From: Mesorhizobium sp. WSM3860
GTDB taxonomy: Bacteria; Pseudomonadota; Alphaproteobacteria; Rhizobiales; Rhizobiaceae
DNA: 44,380 nt
Direction of reading: 5' to 3'
Assembly (NCBI RefSeq): GCF_002294995.1
Contig: NZ_NSGF01000032.1
Span: 1 to 44,380 of the forward strand
The notes under the pieces were generated by a model. The model saw nothing but the letters and a program-made list of their open reading frames with translations, was not told the DNA's origin and searched no databases. Below, piece by piece: positions 1 to 8,281 of the stretch (the stretch's first letter is position 1; every line of letters begins with the position of its first letter). Made by a program: the position numbers and the translations under genes.

Positions 1-26
1 CCGGTCCTCCCGGCTGGCGAGAAAAC

Positions 27-71
27 TGTCACCCATCTAATCGGTCCATTCTGTTACCTATCTATCCGGTT
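27..71 (+). repeat. Tandem 25-bp-spaced repeats resembling an IS21-type end
   Basis: Two related units lie in direct orientation: TGTCACCCATCTAATCGGTC at 27-46 and TGTTACCTATCTATCCGGTT at 52-71. Similar repeated units occur at the termini of IS21-like elements in rhizobia, where the transposase binds. No transposase is visible, because the DNA on the right is the intact 3' end of parC. If this is an IS end, it is a solitary relic or belongs to an element cut off by the window edge. The assignment rests on memory of such ends only. Confidence 0.25.
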
Positions 72-79
72 CGGACACG

Positions 80-2332
80 CTACCCAAACTTCCCCGTCCT
101 CGGGAAACCCTTCGGCACCATGCGGCCGGCGGCAGCGCGGGCGCCGATCCACTCGGCCAATTCCTCGCGCGACTTGGTGAAGGTGCGGTCGGCCGAATCC
201 TGCCAGGTCAGCCCCGCTGCGATCGTGAACGTTTTCAGGTCCAGCACGCCGCCGTCCTTGTATTTCTGCAGGCGCACACCCTTGCCGCGCGCCATCTCCG
301 GGATTTCGGACAGCGGGAAGATCAGCATCTTGCGGTTCTCGCCTACGATGGCGAGATGATCGCCGGCGACCGGAATGCAGCGCTTCGCCTCGTCCGGCGC
401 CTTGACGTTCATCACCTGCTTGCCCTTGCGGGTGTTGGCGACGACCTCTTCCTCTGAGACGACGAAGCCGTTGGCGTCGTAAGAGACCAAAAGCAGCCTG
501 CGCTTCGGGTCGTGCACGAAGGCGGTGACGATGTCCTGGTCGTTCTCCATGTCGACGATGATGCGGATCGGCTCGCCATGGCCGCGCCCGCCCGGCAGCC
601 GGTCGGCGCCGATGGTGTAGAACTTGCCACCGGTGGTGAAGACCAGGATCTTGTCCGTTGTCTGCGCGTGGAAGGCGAGCTTCAGGCTGTCGCCTTCCTT
701 GAAGGCAAGCTGCGAATAGTCGGTCAGGTGGCCCTTCATCGCGCGCAGCCAGCCCTTTTCCGAAACCACGACGGTGACAGGCTCGCGCTCGATCATGGCG
801 TGCGCGATATCGGTGAGGTCATGCTCGGGCGCGTCGGCGAACTGGGTGCGGCGTTTGCCGAGTTCGGTCTCCGGACCGAACTTCTTACGGACCTCAGCGA
901 CTTCCCACTTGATCGTCGCCCATTGCTTGGCGTCGGAGGCAAGCAATGCCTCGATCTGCTTCTTCTCCTCGGTAAGGCCGTCGAACTCCTTGCGGATCTC
1001 GATCTCTTCGAGCTTGCGCAGGGCGCGCAGCCGCATGTTGAGGATGGCTTCGGCCTGATTGTCGGTGAGCGACCAGCGGGCCATCATCACCTGCTTGGGC
1101 TCGTCCTCCTCGCGGATGATCCTGATCACCTCGTCGATGTTGAGATAGGCGATCAGATAGCCGGCCAGGATCTCCAGCCGCTTCTCGATCTCGCCCAGCC
1201 GGTGTCTCGAGCGGCGGATCAGCACGTCGCGGCGGTGATCGAGCCATTCCTTGAGCACGCCCTTCAGCGACAGGACGTTCGGCACCTTGCCGCGCGACAG
1301 CACGTTCATGTTGAGCGGGAAGCGGCTTTCGAGCTCGGTCAGCTTGAACAGCGATTCCATCAGGATGCCGGGATCGACGCTGCGGCTCTTCGGCACCAGC
1401 ACGATACGGATGTCCTCGGCGCTTTCGTCGCGGACGTCTTCGAGCAGCGGCAGCTTGCGCGCCATCAGGAGCTCGGCAATCTTCTCGATCAGCCTGGCCT
1501 TCTGGACGCCGTAGGGGATTTCGGTGACGACGATGCTCCAGGTGCCCCTGCCCTGGTCCTCCTGGCTCCATTTGGAGCGCACGCGGAAACCACCGCGGCC
1601 GCTCTCATAGGCTTCGAGGATCGAGGCGCGGCTGTCAACGATGATGCCGCCGGTCGGGAAATCCGGCCCCTGGACGAAGTCCATCAGCTTCGCCACCGGC
1701 GCGTCCGGATGCTCGATCAGATGAAGTGCCGCGTCGCAAAGCTCGGCGGCGTTGTGCGGCGGGATCGAGGTCGCCATGCCGACCGCAATGCCGGACGAGC
1801 CGTTGGCGAGCAGGTTCGGGAAGGCGCCGGGAAGAACGGACGGTTCCTCGTCCTCCTCATTATAGGTCGGCCGGAAGTCGACGGCGTCCTCGGTGATGCC
1901 GGCAAGCAGCTCCGTCGCCACCTCGGTCATGCGCGCCTCGGTGTAGCGCATGGCGGCGGCGTTATCGCCGTCGATGTTGCCGAAATTGCCCTGCCCGTCG
2001 ACCAGTGGGTAGCGCATCGAGAATTCCTGCGCGAGGCGCACCAGCGCGTCGTAGATCGACTGGTCGCCATGCGGATGGAACTTGCCCATCACCTCGCCGA
2101 CGATGCGGGCGCACTTGGCGAAGCCCTGATCCGGGTTGAGCCGCAAGAGCCGCATGGCATGCATGATGCGGCGATGTACCGGCTTCAGTCCGTCGCGGAC
2201 ATCCGGCAGTGCCCGATGCATGATGGTCGACAGCGCATAGGCGAGATAACGCTTCTCGAGCGCTTCCTTCAGATCGACCGGTTCGATGTTGTCGCCGCCA
2301 TTGTCTTCAGGCGGCAAATGCCTTTTGCCCAT
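80..2332 (-). CDS. parC: DNA topoisomerase IV subunit A
   Basis: ParC is the breakage-reunion subunit of topoisomerase IV, which decatenates daughter chromosomes with ParE. The 750-residue protein has the usual type IIA layout: an N-terminal winged-helix/tower region with the catalytic tyrosine in AAMRYTEARM (Tyr130), then a short C-terminal domain of degenerate beta-pinwheel blades. The N-terminal motif LPDVRDGLKPVHRR (residues 42-55) is typical of ParC/GyrA. ParC rather than GyrA is favoured by the length and by the absence of an obvious GyrA box. In the quinolone-resistance region GKFHPHGDQSIYD, the position of E. coli ParC Ser80 is Gln91 and that of Glu84 is Asp95. The ATG at 2332 is the only good start. 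The gene is convergent with nothing inside the window and divergent from the exported protein at 2723. Confidence 0.95.
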   Translation of the reverse strand: MGKRHLPPEDNGGDNIEPVDLKEALEKRYLAYALSTIMHRALPDVRDGLKPVHRRIMHAMRLLRLNPDQGFAKCARIVGEVMGKFHPHGDQSIYDALVRLAQEFSMRYPLVDGQGNFGNIDGDNAAAMRYTEARMTEVATELLAGITEDAVDFRPTYNEEDEEPSVLPGAFPNLLANGSSGIAVGMATSIPPHNAAELCDAALHLIEHPDAPVAKLMDFVQGPDFPTGGIIVDSRASILEAYESGRGGFRVRSKWSQEDQGRGTWSIVVTEIPYGVQKARLIEKIAELLMARKLPLLEDVRDESAEDIRIVLVPKSRSVDPGILMESLFKLTELESRFPLNMNVLSRGKVPNVLSLKGVLKEWLDHRRDVLIRRSRHRLGEIEKRLEILAGYLIAYLNIDEVIRIIREEDEPKQVMMARWSLTDNQAEAILNMRLRALRKLEEIEIRKEFDGLTEEKKQIEALLASDAKQWATIKWEVAEVRKKFGPETELGKRRTQFADAPEHDLTDIAHAMIEREPVTVVVSEKGWLRAMKGHLTDYSQLAFKEGDSLKLAFHAQTTDKILVFTTGGKFYTIGADRLPGGRGHGEPIRIIVDMENDQDIVTAFVHDPKRRLLLVSYDANGFVVSEEEVVANTRKGKQVMNVKAPDEAKRCIPVAGDHLAIVGENRKMLIFPLSEIPEMARGKGVRLQKYKDGGVLDLKTFTIAAGLTWQDSADRTFTKSREELAEWIGARAAAGRMVPKGFPRTGKFG

Positions 2333-2722
2333 GGATTTGGACTAGCCGAGCGGGTGATTCGCGGCAAGCGCCGGGTTGGAAGTCGGCGGATTCGTCGCAA
2401 ACAGCGACGTGAAGGATTTCACGGAAGCGGCAAGGCGAACATTCCAGTTTGCCCATCTGCAACAGCCCTCGGCTGCAAGCGGGGTAACCGGCCAACATCA
2501 ATCTGTTACATGCGCCCCCTATCTGGGCAGGCAACGCGCCGACGGAGGAGAGCCGCGGTCTTCATGACAAATTCACCGCATCATGCAAAGCGTGCCGGCC
2601 GAGTTTGCTTTTCATCGCCGTTTTCGACAAATGTGCCGGGATACGCCTTTTTCCGGTCCCGTTCGTCGCGGAATGGTGATTGAGTAGAATTCAAAAATAC
2701 TTTTCAGGACAGGGAACTCGCC
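2333..2722. other. 390-bp divergent intergenic region
   Basis: This gap separates parC (minus) from the exported protein (plus) and must hold both promoters. Short ORFs in it have no ribosome-binding site or recognisable product. A purine-rich stretch, AGGACAGGGAACTCGCC, precedes the ATG at 2723 and serves as its ribosome-binding site. No tRNA, riboswitch or strong terminator hairpin was seen. Confidence 0.5.
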
Positions 2723-3913
2723 ATGACAATCCAACGCTCAATGCTCAAGAAACTGGCTTTTTCAACCTTTTTGCTGACCCTGCCGCTCAACACCGCCTTC
2801 GCCGCCGAGCCAGCGGTGGCCGAGCGCGTCAAGGCGGCCCTTGCCGCCCAGGGCGTCGAAATTTCCTGGACCGGCGTCTCGGGCGACGATTCGAACGCAG
2901 TGCTGCAGGGCGTCTCCATCAAGCCGGCAGCCGAGAAGGAAGCCCTGCCGATCGGCGACGTGAAGCTGGAGGGGGTCACCGAGGCCAATGGCGGCTTCGA
3001 GATCGCGACCGTTTCAAGCTCGGCATTCGAGCGCAGCCAGGACGGCGTGACGCTCAACCTCAGCCCCGTTGTCATTCACGGCATGAAGGTGCCGGCCGAA
3101 GGCAGCACCGACCCGCTCGGTTCGCTGATGATGTACAAGTCGGCCGAGCTCTCCAACATGACGGTCAAGGTCGGCGACAAGACGGCCTTCTCGATGGACG
3201 GATTGGCCGTCCAGATCACCCCGCCGGCCGACGGCAAGGCGATGGACTTCACCGCCAACACGGAAAAGTTCAACGCCGACCTGACGCTCGTCGAGGACCC
3301 GAAGTCGAAGGAGGCGATCCAGGCGCTCGGCTACCAGAACATCTCCGGTACCGTCTCGATGGCCGGCACCTGGCAGCCCAGCGACGGCAAGATGGAGCTG
3401 TCGAAATATGACATCTCGGTCGAGAATGCCGGCACGCTCGGCATGACCTTCAATCTCGGCGGCTACACCCGCGACTTCATCAAATCGATGCAGGAGATGC
3501 AGAAGAAGTTCGCCGCACAGCCCGAGGGCGCCGACAATTCCGCGCAGAGCATGGCCATGCTCGGTCTCTTGCAGCAGCTGTCCTTCAACGGCGCCTCGGT
3601 GCGCTTCGACGACGATTCGCTGACCGGCAAGGTGCTCGACTATGTCGGCAAGCAGCAGGGCATGTCCGGCAAGGACGTCGCCAACCAGGCCAAGGCGATC
3701 GTGCCGTTCGGCATGGCGCAGCTCAACAATCCCGAACTGACGGCCGAGGTGTCGGCCGCGGTCAACAAGTTCCTCGACGACCCCAAGAGCCTCGAGATCT
3801 CGGCCGAGCCGCCGGCGTCGGTGCCGTTCGCGCTGATCATGGCCGGCGCCATGTCCAACCCGCTTGACCTGCCAAAGACGCTGGGCGTCAAGGTCAAGGC
3901 GAACGAGGACTGA
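2723..3913 (+). CDS. Exported protein of unknown function
   Basis: This 396-residue protein begins with a clear Sec signal peptide: Lys9-Lys10, a hydrophobic core at residues 11-25, and probable cleavage after Ala27 in AFA-AEP. The mature part has no transmembrane segment. It is rich in short beta-like stretches of the form VKLEGVTEANGG and SAELSNMTVKVGD, which suggests an extended beta-structured periplasmic protein. Its pattern of repeated descriptions of small beta strands recalls DUF945/AsmA-like periplasmic proteins, but no specific family is recognised. The ATG at 2723 has a GGGAA ribosome-binding site; Met7 (2741) is a weaker alternative. It is monocistronic, and a strong hairpin follows directly downstream (3926-3955). 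Confidence 0.75.
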   Translation: MTIQRSMLKKLAFSTFLLTLPLNTAFAAEPAVAERVKAALAAQGVEISWTGVSGDDSNAVLQGVSIKPAAEKEALPIGDVKLEGVTEANGGFEIATVSSSAFERSQDGVTLNLSPVVIHGMKVPAEGSTDPLGSLMMYKSAELSNMTVKVGDKTAFSMDGLAVQITPPADGKAMDFTANTEKFNADLTLVEDPKSKEAIQALGYQNISGTVSMAGTWQPSDGKMELSKYDISVENAGTLGMTFNLGGYTRDFIKSMQEMQKKFAAQPEGADNSAQSMAMLGLLQQLSFNGASVRFDDDSLTGKVLDYVGKQQGMSGKDVANQAKAIVPFGMAQLNNPELTAEVSAAVNKFLDDPKSLEISAEPPASVPFALIMAGAMSNPLDLPKTLGVKVKANED

Positions 3914-3923
3914 TCGAATTAGT

Positions 3924-3985
3924 CGCCTTCTCCCCGTCACTATACGGGGAGAAGGTGCCGGCAGGCGGATGAGGAGCAGCGCCGA
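3924..3985 (+). repeat. Palindromic intergenic repeat, copy 1 of an inverted pair
   Basis: A 12-bp stem CCTTCTCCCCGT (3926-3937) pairs with ACGGGGAGAAGG (3944-3955) around a 6-nt loop, followed by GTGCCGGCAGGCGGATGAGG. This is the style of the abundant RIME-like mosaic elements of rhizobial genomes. It lies 12 bp after the stop of the upstream gene and could also act as a transcript-end stabiliser, although no T-run follows. A second, inverted copy lies at 4075-4140. Confidence 0.75.
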
Positions 3986-4074
3986 CGCTTGCGAATATGA
4001 AATTCGATGCAGAACCGATTGCCTGTCAGAACGCCTCAGGCCGCTACGATTGCCCGTAAATCACCAGTTGCTCG

Positions 4075-4140
4075 CGCTGCCCCTCATTGTCCTGCCGGAC
4101 ATTTGTCCCCGTACAGTGACGGGGAGAAAGGGGCAGTTGC
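4075..4140 (-). repeat. Palindromic intergenic repeat, copy 2 of an inverted pair
   Basis: Read on the minus strand, this contains CTCCCCGTCACTGTACGGGG followed by a degenerate arm and GTCCGGCAGGACAATGAGGG. It therefore matches the element at 3924-3985 in opposite orientation. It lies 10 bp beyond the aspS stop, so the two repeats fill the whole gap between the convergent upstream gene and aspS. Confidence 0.7.
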
Positions 4141-4150
4141 TACGCTGCCG

Positions 4151-5938
4151 TCAGTCCTTCTTAGCTACCGCGACGCGCAGCGACAGATCGCGAAGCTGCT
4201 GCGGGGTGGCTTCCGAAGGCGCGTTCATCAGCAGATCATAGGCCTGCTGGTTCATCGGGAACATGGTGACCTCGCGCAGGTTCTTGGCGCCGACCAGCAG
4301 CATGACGATGCGGTCGATGCCTGCCGCCATGCCGCCGTGCGGCGGGGCGCCGTACTGGAAGGCGCGGTAGAGGCCGCCGAAGCGGTCCTCGACCGTCGCG
4401 CGATCGAGGCCGACCATCTCGAAGGCCTTGACCATGGTCTCCGGTAGGTGATTGCGGATACCGCCGGAAGCGATCTCGAAGCCGTTGCAGACCATGTCGT
4501 ACTGGAACGCCTTGATGCCGAGCGGTTCCTGGCCGCTGAGCGCATCGATGCCGCCCTGCGGCATGGAGAACGGATTGTGGGCGAAGTCGATCTTCTTCTC
4601 GTCCTCGTTCCACTCGAAGAACGGGAAGTCGACGATCCAGCAGAGCTCGAAGCGATTGCGGTCGACGAGGTTCAATTCCTCGCCGGCGCGGGTGCGCGCC
4701 GCACCCGCGAAGGAAACGAACTTCTTCGGGTCACCGGCGACGAAGAAGGCGGCATCGCCATCGGCAAGGCCGAGCTGCTGGCGAACCGCCTCGGTGCGCT
4801 CCTCGCCGATGTTCTTGGCGATCGGGCCGGCGCCTTCGAGCTTGTCGCCCTCCTTGCGCCAGAAGATGTAGCCGAGACCCGGCTGGCCCTCGCCCTGCGC
4901 CCAGGAATTCATGCGATCGCAGAAGGCGCGGCTGCCGCCGGTCTTGGCGGGGATTGCCCAGACTTCGGCCTTCGGATCGTTGGCCAGGATGTTGGCGAAG
5001 ACCTTGAAGCCGGAATCGCGGAAATGATCCGAGACGGCCTGCATCTCGATCGGGTTGCGCAGGTCCGGTTTGTCGGTGCCGTAGGTCCGCATCGCCTCGT
5101 CATACGGGATGCGACGGAATTTTTGTGTCACCGGCTTGCCGGCGGCGAAGGTCTCGAAGACGCCGCGAAGCACCGGCTCCATGGTGGACAGCACGTCATC
5201 CTGCTCGACGAAGCTCATCTCGAGGTCGAGCTGGTAGAATTCGCCGGGCAGCCGGTCGGCGCGCGGATCCTCGTCGCGGAAGCACGGCGCGATCTGGAAA
5301 TAGCGGTCGAAGCCGGAGACCATGATCAGCTGCTTGTACTGCTGCGGCGCCTGCGGCAGCGCGTAGAAGGTGCCGGGATGGATGCGCGACGGCACCAGGA
5401 AGTCGCGCGCACCTTCCGGCGACGACGCAGTCAGGATCGGCGTCGAGAACTCGGTGAAGCCCACATCGCCCATGCGCTTGCGCATCTCGGCGATGATCTT
5501 GGTGCGCGCAACAATGTTCTTGTGCAGCGTTTCGCGGCGCAGGTCGAGGAAGCGATATTTCAGGCGAATGTCTTCCGGATAATCCGGCTCGCCGAACACC
5601 GGCAGCGGCAGCTCCTTGGCCGCCGACAGCACCTCGATCTCGCGCGCGAACACCTCGATCTCGCCGGTCGGCAGGTTGGGGTTGACGGTCTCCGGCAGGC
5701 GCGCCTTGACCTCGCCGTCGACGCGGATAACCCATTCGCCGCGCGCGGTCTCGGCGATCTTGAAGGCCGGCGAATCCGGATCGGCGACAATCTGCGTCAG
5801 GCCGTAGTGGTCGCGCAGGTCGATGAAGAGCAGCCCGCCATGGTCGCGCACGCGATGCACCCAGCCCGACAGGCGGACGGAATTGCCGACGTCGCTCTTT
5901 CTCAATTGGGCACAGGTATGGCTGCGGTAACGATGCAT
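4151..5938 (-). CDS. aspS: Aspartyl-tRNA synthetase, probably non-discriminating
   Basis: This cytoplasmic class IIb synthetase charges tRNA-Asp. The 595-residue protein has an N-terminal OB-fold anticodon domain (GWVHRVRDHGG, about residues 26-36), a class II core with motif 2 (FRDEDPRADRLPGEFYQ), the bacterial GAD insertion, and motif 3 (GGMAAGIDRIVMLL). The start was set at 5938 because MHRYRSHTCAQL is the usual family N-terminus; the reading frame stays open 21 codons upstream, and Met at 5944 is a close alternative. His28 in GWVHR matches the residue found in non-discriminating AspRS, which also charges tRNA-Asn for amidation by GatCAB. That role is inferred, and neither gatCAB nor asnS is in the window. 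Confidence 0.95.
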   Translation of the reverse strand: MHRYRSHTCAQLRKSDVGNSVRLSGWVHRVRDHGGLLFIDLRDHYGLTQIVADPDSPAFKIAETARGEWVIRVDGEVKARLPETVNPNLPTGEIEVFAREIEVLSAAKELPLPVFGEPDYPEDIRLKYRFLDLRRETLHKNIVARTKIIAEMRKRMGDVGFTEFSTPILTASSPEGARDFLVPSRIHPGTFYALPQAPQQYKQLIMVSGFDRYFQIAPCFRDEDPRADRLPGEFYQLDLEMSFVEQDDVLSTMEPVLRGVFETFAAGKPVTQKFRRIPYDEAMRTYGTDKPDLRNPIEMQAVSDHFRDSGFKVFANILANDPKAEVWAIPAKTGGSRAFCDRMNSWAQGEGQPGLGYIFWRKEGDKLEGAGPIAKNIGEERTEAVRQQLGLADGDAAFFVAGDPKKFVSFAGAARTRAGEELNLVDRNRFELCWIVDFPFFEWNEDEKKIDFAHNPFSMPQGGIDALSGQEPLGIKAFQYDMVCNGFEIASGGIRNHLPETMVKAFEMVGLDRATVEDRFGGLYRAFQYGAPPHGGMAAGIDRIVMLLVGAKNLREVTMFPMNQQAYDLLMNAPSEATPQQLRDLSLRVAVAKKD

Positions 5939-6054
5939 TGTCATTGTGAAGTCCGGAATTGCGGGCGAAGCCCAGCTCGAAAATTGGCGCGAAAAGCGCA
6001 TGAGAGGCCCGCTTTGTCAAGGCAAGCGGTCACACGCAGGCGCGGCGCCCTGGA

Positions 6055-6813
6055 TCAGGCAAAGTGGATTTCGGCACCCAGCCGTTCGAAATCCGCAAGG
6101 ATGGCTGAAGGCGCCGTCTTGTCGACCACCAGATGGCGGATCGCATCGGGCGCGGCGACGCGGTAAGGCGCCGCGGTGGCGAGCTTGTCGCTGGTGGCGG
6201 CGATGACGATGCCGGCGCTGTTCCTGGCCATAGCGCGCTTGACCTCCGCTTCCGCCGAATCGAAGGCGGTGACACCGCGCGAGGCGTCCAGCCCGCAGGA
6301 GCCGAGGAAGAACAGATCGGCGCCGAGCTGCGCCACAGCGGCAAGCGTGTCGCCGCCGACGCAGGTGCCGAGGTCGCGGACATAGCGGCCGCCGAGCACA
6401 ATCAGCTCGACTAGAGGCAGGTCGGCGAGAGCCGATGTGACGCCGAGCGAATTGGTTGCCACAGTCAGCTCGACGTCGCGCGGGATTGCCCTGGCGATCG
6501 CCTCGTTTGTCGTGCCGCCGTCGATGAACAGGGTCTGTCCCGATGCGAGCACGCCAACCGCGGCCTTCGCTAGTCGCAGCTTCTCCTCGACCGCATGGCT
6601 GCCGCGCTGGCCGATGGTTGCCGCCGCAAAAGGCGCCGGTGCGACCGCGCCGCCATAAACGCGACGCAGCTGGCCGCTCTTGGCCAGTTCCCGCAAATCG
6701 CGGCGAACCGTATCTTGCGAAACGCCGAAGCGGCTGGCGAGCTCGCCAGCCAGGACCTTGCCTTCGGCTGCCAGCCGGTCGCGAATAAATTGATACCGTT
6801 CCTCGGTGAGCAT
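6055..6813 (-). CDS. DeoR-family transcriptional repressor
   Basis: This 252-residue protein starts MLTEERYQFIRDRLAAEGKV, the canonical DeoR N-terminus, with a helix-turn-helix at about residues 20-45 (VLAGELASRFGVSQDTVRRD). The C-terminal two thirds form the DeoRC sugar-phosphate sensor domain, with TLFIDGGTTN and ELIVLGGRY. Such regulators usually sense a phosphorylated sugar and repress an adjacent catabolic or transport operon. The start at 6813 was preferred over an upstream ATG at 6837 because it fits the family. It is transcribed divergently from the MFS transporter at 6920, its most likely target; the intergenic operator lies in 6814-6919. The ligand is unknown. Confidence 0.88.
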   Translation of the reverse strand: MLTEERYQFIRDRLAAEGKVLAGELASRFGVSQDTVRRDLRELAKSGQLRRVYGGAVAPAPFAAATIGQRGSHAVEEKLRLAKAAVGVLASGQTLFIDGGTTNEAIARAIPRDVELTVATNSLGVTSALADLPLVELIVLGGRYVRDLGTCVGGDTLAAVAQLGADLFFLGSCGLDASRGVTAFDSAEAEVKRAMARNSAGIVIAATSDKLATAAPYRVAAPDAIRHLVVDKTAPSAILADFERLGAEIHFA

Positions 6814-6919
6814 GCACGATCCTATTTCTTTGTGCACGTTCTTGCATGTTTTGCGTGTTTATGCAAGAAATGCGTATTGGACCGGCGATGCCGTCCCCCT
6901 CCCCGATGGAAATGTCGCA

Positions 6920-8152
6920 ATGACCTTTGGCTTGAAACTCGCCCCTCAGCACCGCGTCTATGCCGGTTTCGCGATCTACTCCTTCGCGATGGGCAACATT
7001 TTTCCGCGTTTGCCGGACATCAAGCGCGCCATGGCGATCGAGGACGGCACGCTGGGACTCAGCCTGATCGGAACGCCGATCGGCACTTTGACCGCACTGA
7101 CGCTGGCGACGCCCGTCCTGGAGCGTGTCGGCTTTCGCCGCGCACTGCTCTGGCTCGTCCCGCTTCTGGCGCTCGTCTATTCAGTCGCGGTGCACGCGCC
7201 GGGGCCGCTTGGGCTGTTCCTGATGCTACTGCCGGTCGGTCTGATGATCGGCAGCGTCGAGATCATCCTCAATGTCGAGGCCGACAGGACGGAGTTCCTG
7301 CTCAAGCGCCGAATCATGAACCGGGCGCACTCCTTCTGGAGCGCGGGCTTCTTCGGCGCCGGGCTGTTCGGCGGCGCCATGGCGCATCTCGGCCTGTCGC
7401 CGCAGCTGCATCTGGCGCTGGTGGTGCCGACGGTGACGATTGCAATGGCTCTGTTTCTCGGCGGCTTCGAACCGGCACCCGCCCGCTTCGCCAGCTCCGG
7501 CGACAAGGCGCCGATGTTCGCGCGGCCGACATTGCCGATCCTGGTCCTCGTCGCCGTGACGCTTTCGGCGATGCTCCTGGAAGGCGCCAGCATCGACTGG
7601 TCGGCGATCTACATGCGCACCGTCTTCGACTCCGGCCCCTTCGTCGCAGGCTTCACCGTGGCGCTGTTTGCCTTCTCGCAGGCAGCTACACGCTTTTTCG
7701 CCGACTCCTTCGTCGACCGCCACTCGCCAAGCGGGGTCGCGCGCGTGCTGCTGGCCACCATGGCGGCCGGCGTGCTTATCGTCTTCTTCTCGCCATTGCC
7801 GGCCGTCTCGATGCTGGGCTTTGCCCTGTTGGGCATCGGCAGCAGCGCTCTGTTCCCGCTGGCGATCTCCGCCGCCGCGCAGCGGACGGATCGGCCGGCG
7901 GCGATCAACGTCGCAGCGCTCTCGCAGATCTCCTTCATCGCTTTCCTGCTCGGCCCGCCGCTGCTCGGCTTCGCATCGGACCATTGGGGCATCCGCTCCG
8001 CCTATGGCATCGGCATCCCCTTCATCGCGCTCAGCCTGCTGACCGTAGGTTCACTTGGCCGGAGGCCGGCAGCGGAAAGCATCCATGCGTTTCCGGGCGA
8101 GACACCTGCTACGGTCGAGCTGGAGATAGAAATCCGGGCCGGCAAAGCTTAG
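6920..8152 (+). CDS. MFS transporter, YbjJ-like
   Basis: This is a 410-residue inner-membrane protein with about 12 hydrophobic segments. It resembles the YbjJ/FucP-like branch of the major facilitator superfamily, with EIILNVEADRTEFLLKRRIMN after TM4-5 and a second-half loop DSFVDRHSP. The ATG at 6920 (MTFGLKLAPQHR) follows GATGGAAATG, which contains a GGAA ribosome-binding site. The longer frame upstream reaches into the divergent regulator and is unlikely to be translated. Its position beside a DeoR repressor suggests uptake or efflux of a sugar or sugar-like compound, but no substrate can be read from the sequence. Confidence 0.82.
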   Translation: MTFGLKLAPQHRVYAGFAIYSFAMGNIFPRLPDIKRAMAIEDGTLGLSLIGTPIGTLTALTLATPVLERVGFRRALLWLVPLLALVYSVAVHAPGPLGLFLMLLPVGLMIGSVEIILNVEADRTEFLLKRRIMNRAHSFWSAGFFGAGLFGGAMAHLGLSPQLHLALVVPTVTIAMALFLGGFEPAPARFASSGDKAPMFARPTLPILVLVAVTLSAMLLEGASIDWSAIYMRTVFDSGPFVAGFTVALFAFSQAATRFFADSFVDRHSPSGVARVLLATMAAGVLIVFFSPLPAVSMLGFALLGIGSSALFPLAISAAAQRTDRPAAINVAALSQISFIAFLLGPPLLGFASDHWGIRSAYGIGIPFIALSLLTVGSLGRRPAAESIHAFPGETPATVELEIEIRAGKA

Positions 8153-8281
8153 AGCCCGGTTGGGACCCCATCTCCTCGGCCGAGTGCAAGGATGTGACCG
8201 TGCTCGTGTCGCATTTGCCGCTGGCGTTGACCGGATCTATGGTCCAAGAAGAGGTCACAGATCCGTGATTGCCTCTCTTAG

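Noticed and set aside
512..2683. Very long plus-strand frame opposite parC
   Set aside because: It is the GC-skewed shadow of parC; composition is rich in Arg/His/Ala and no motif is present.
4448..6166. Long plus-strand frame opposite aspS
   Set aside because: Mirror frame of aspS, with no start signal or domain.
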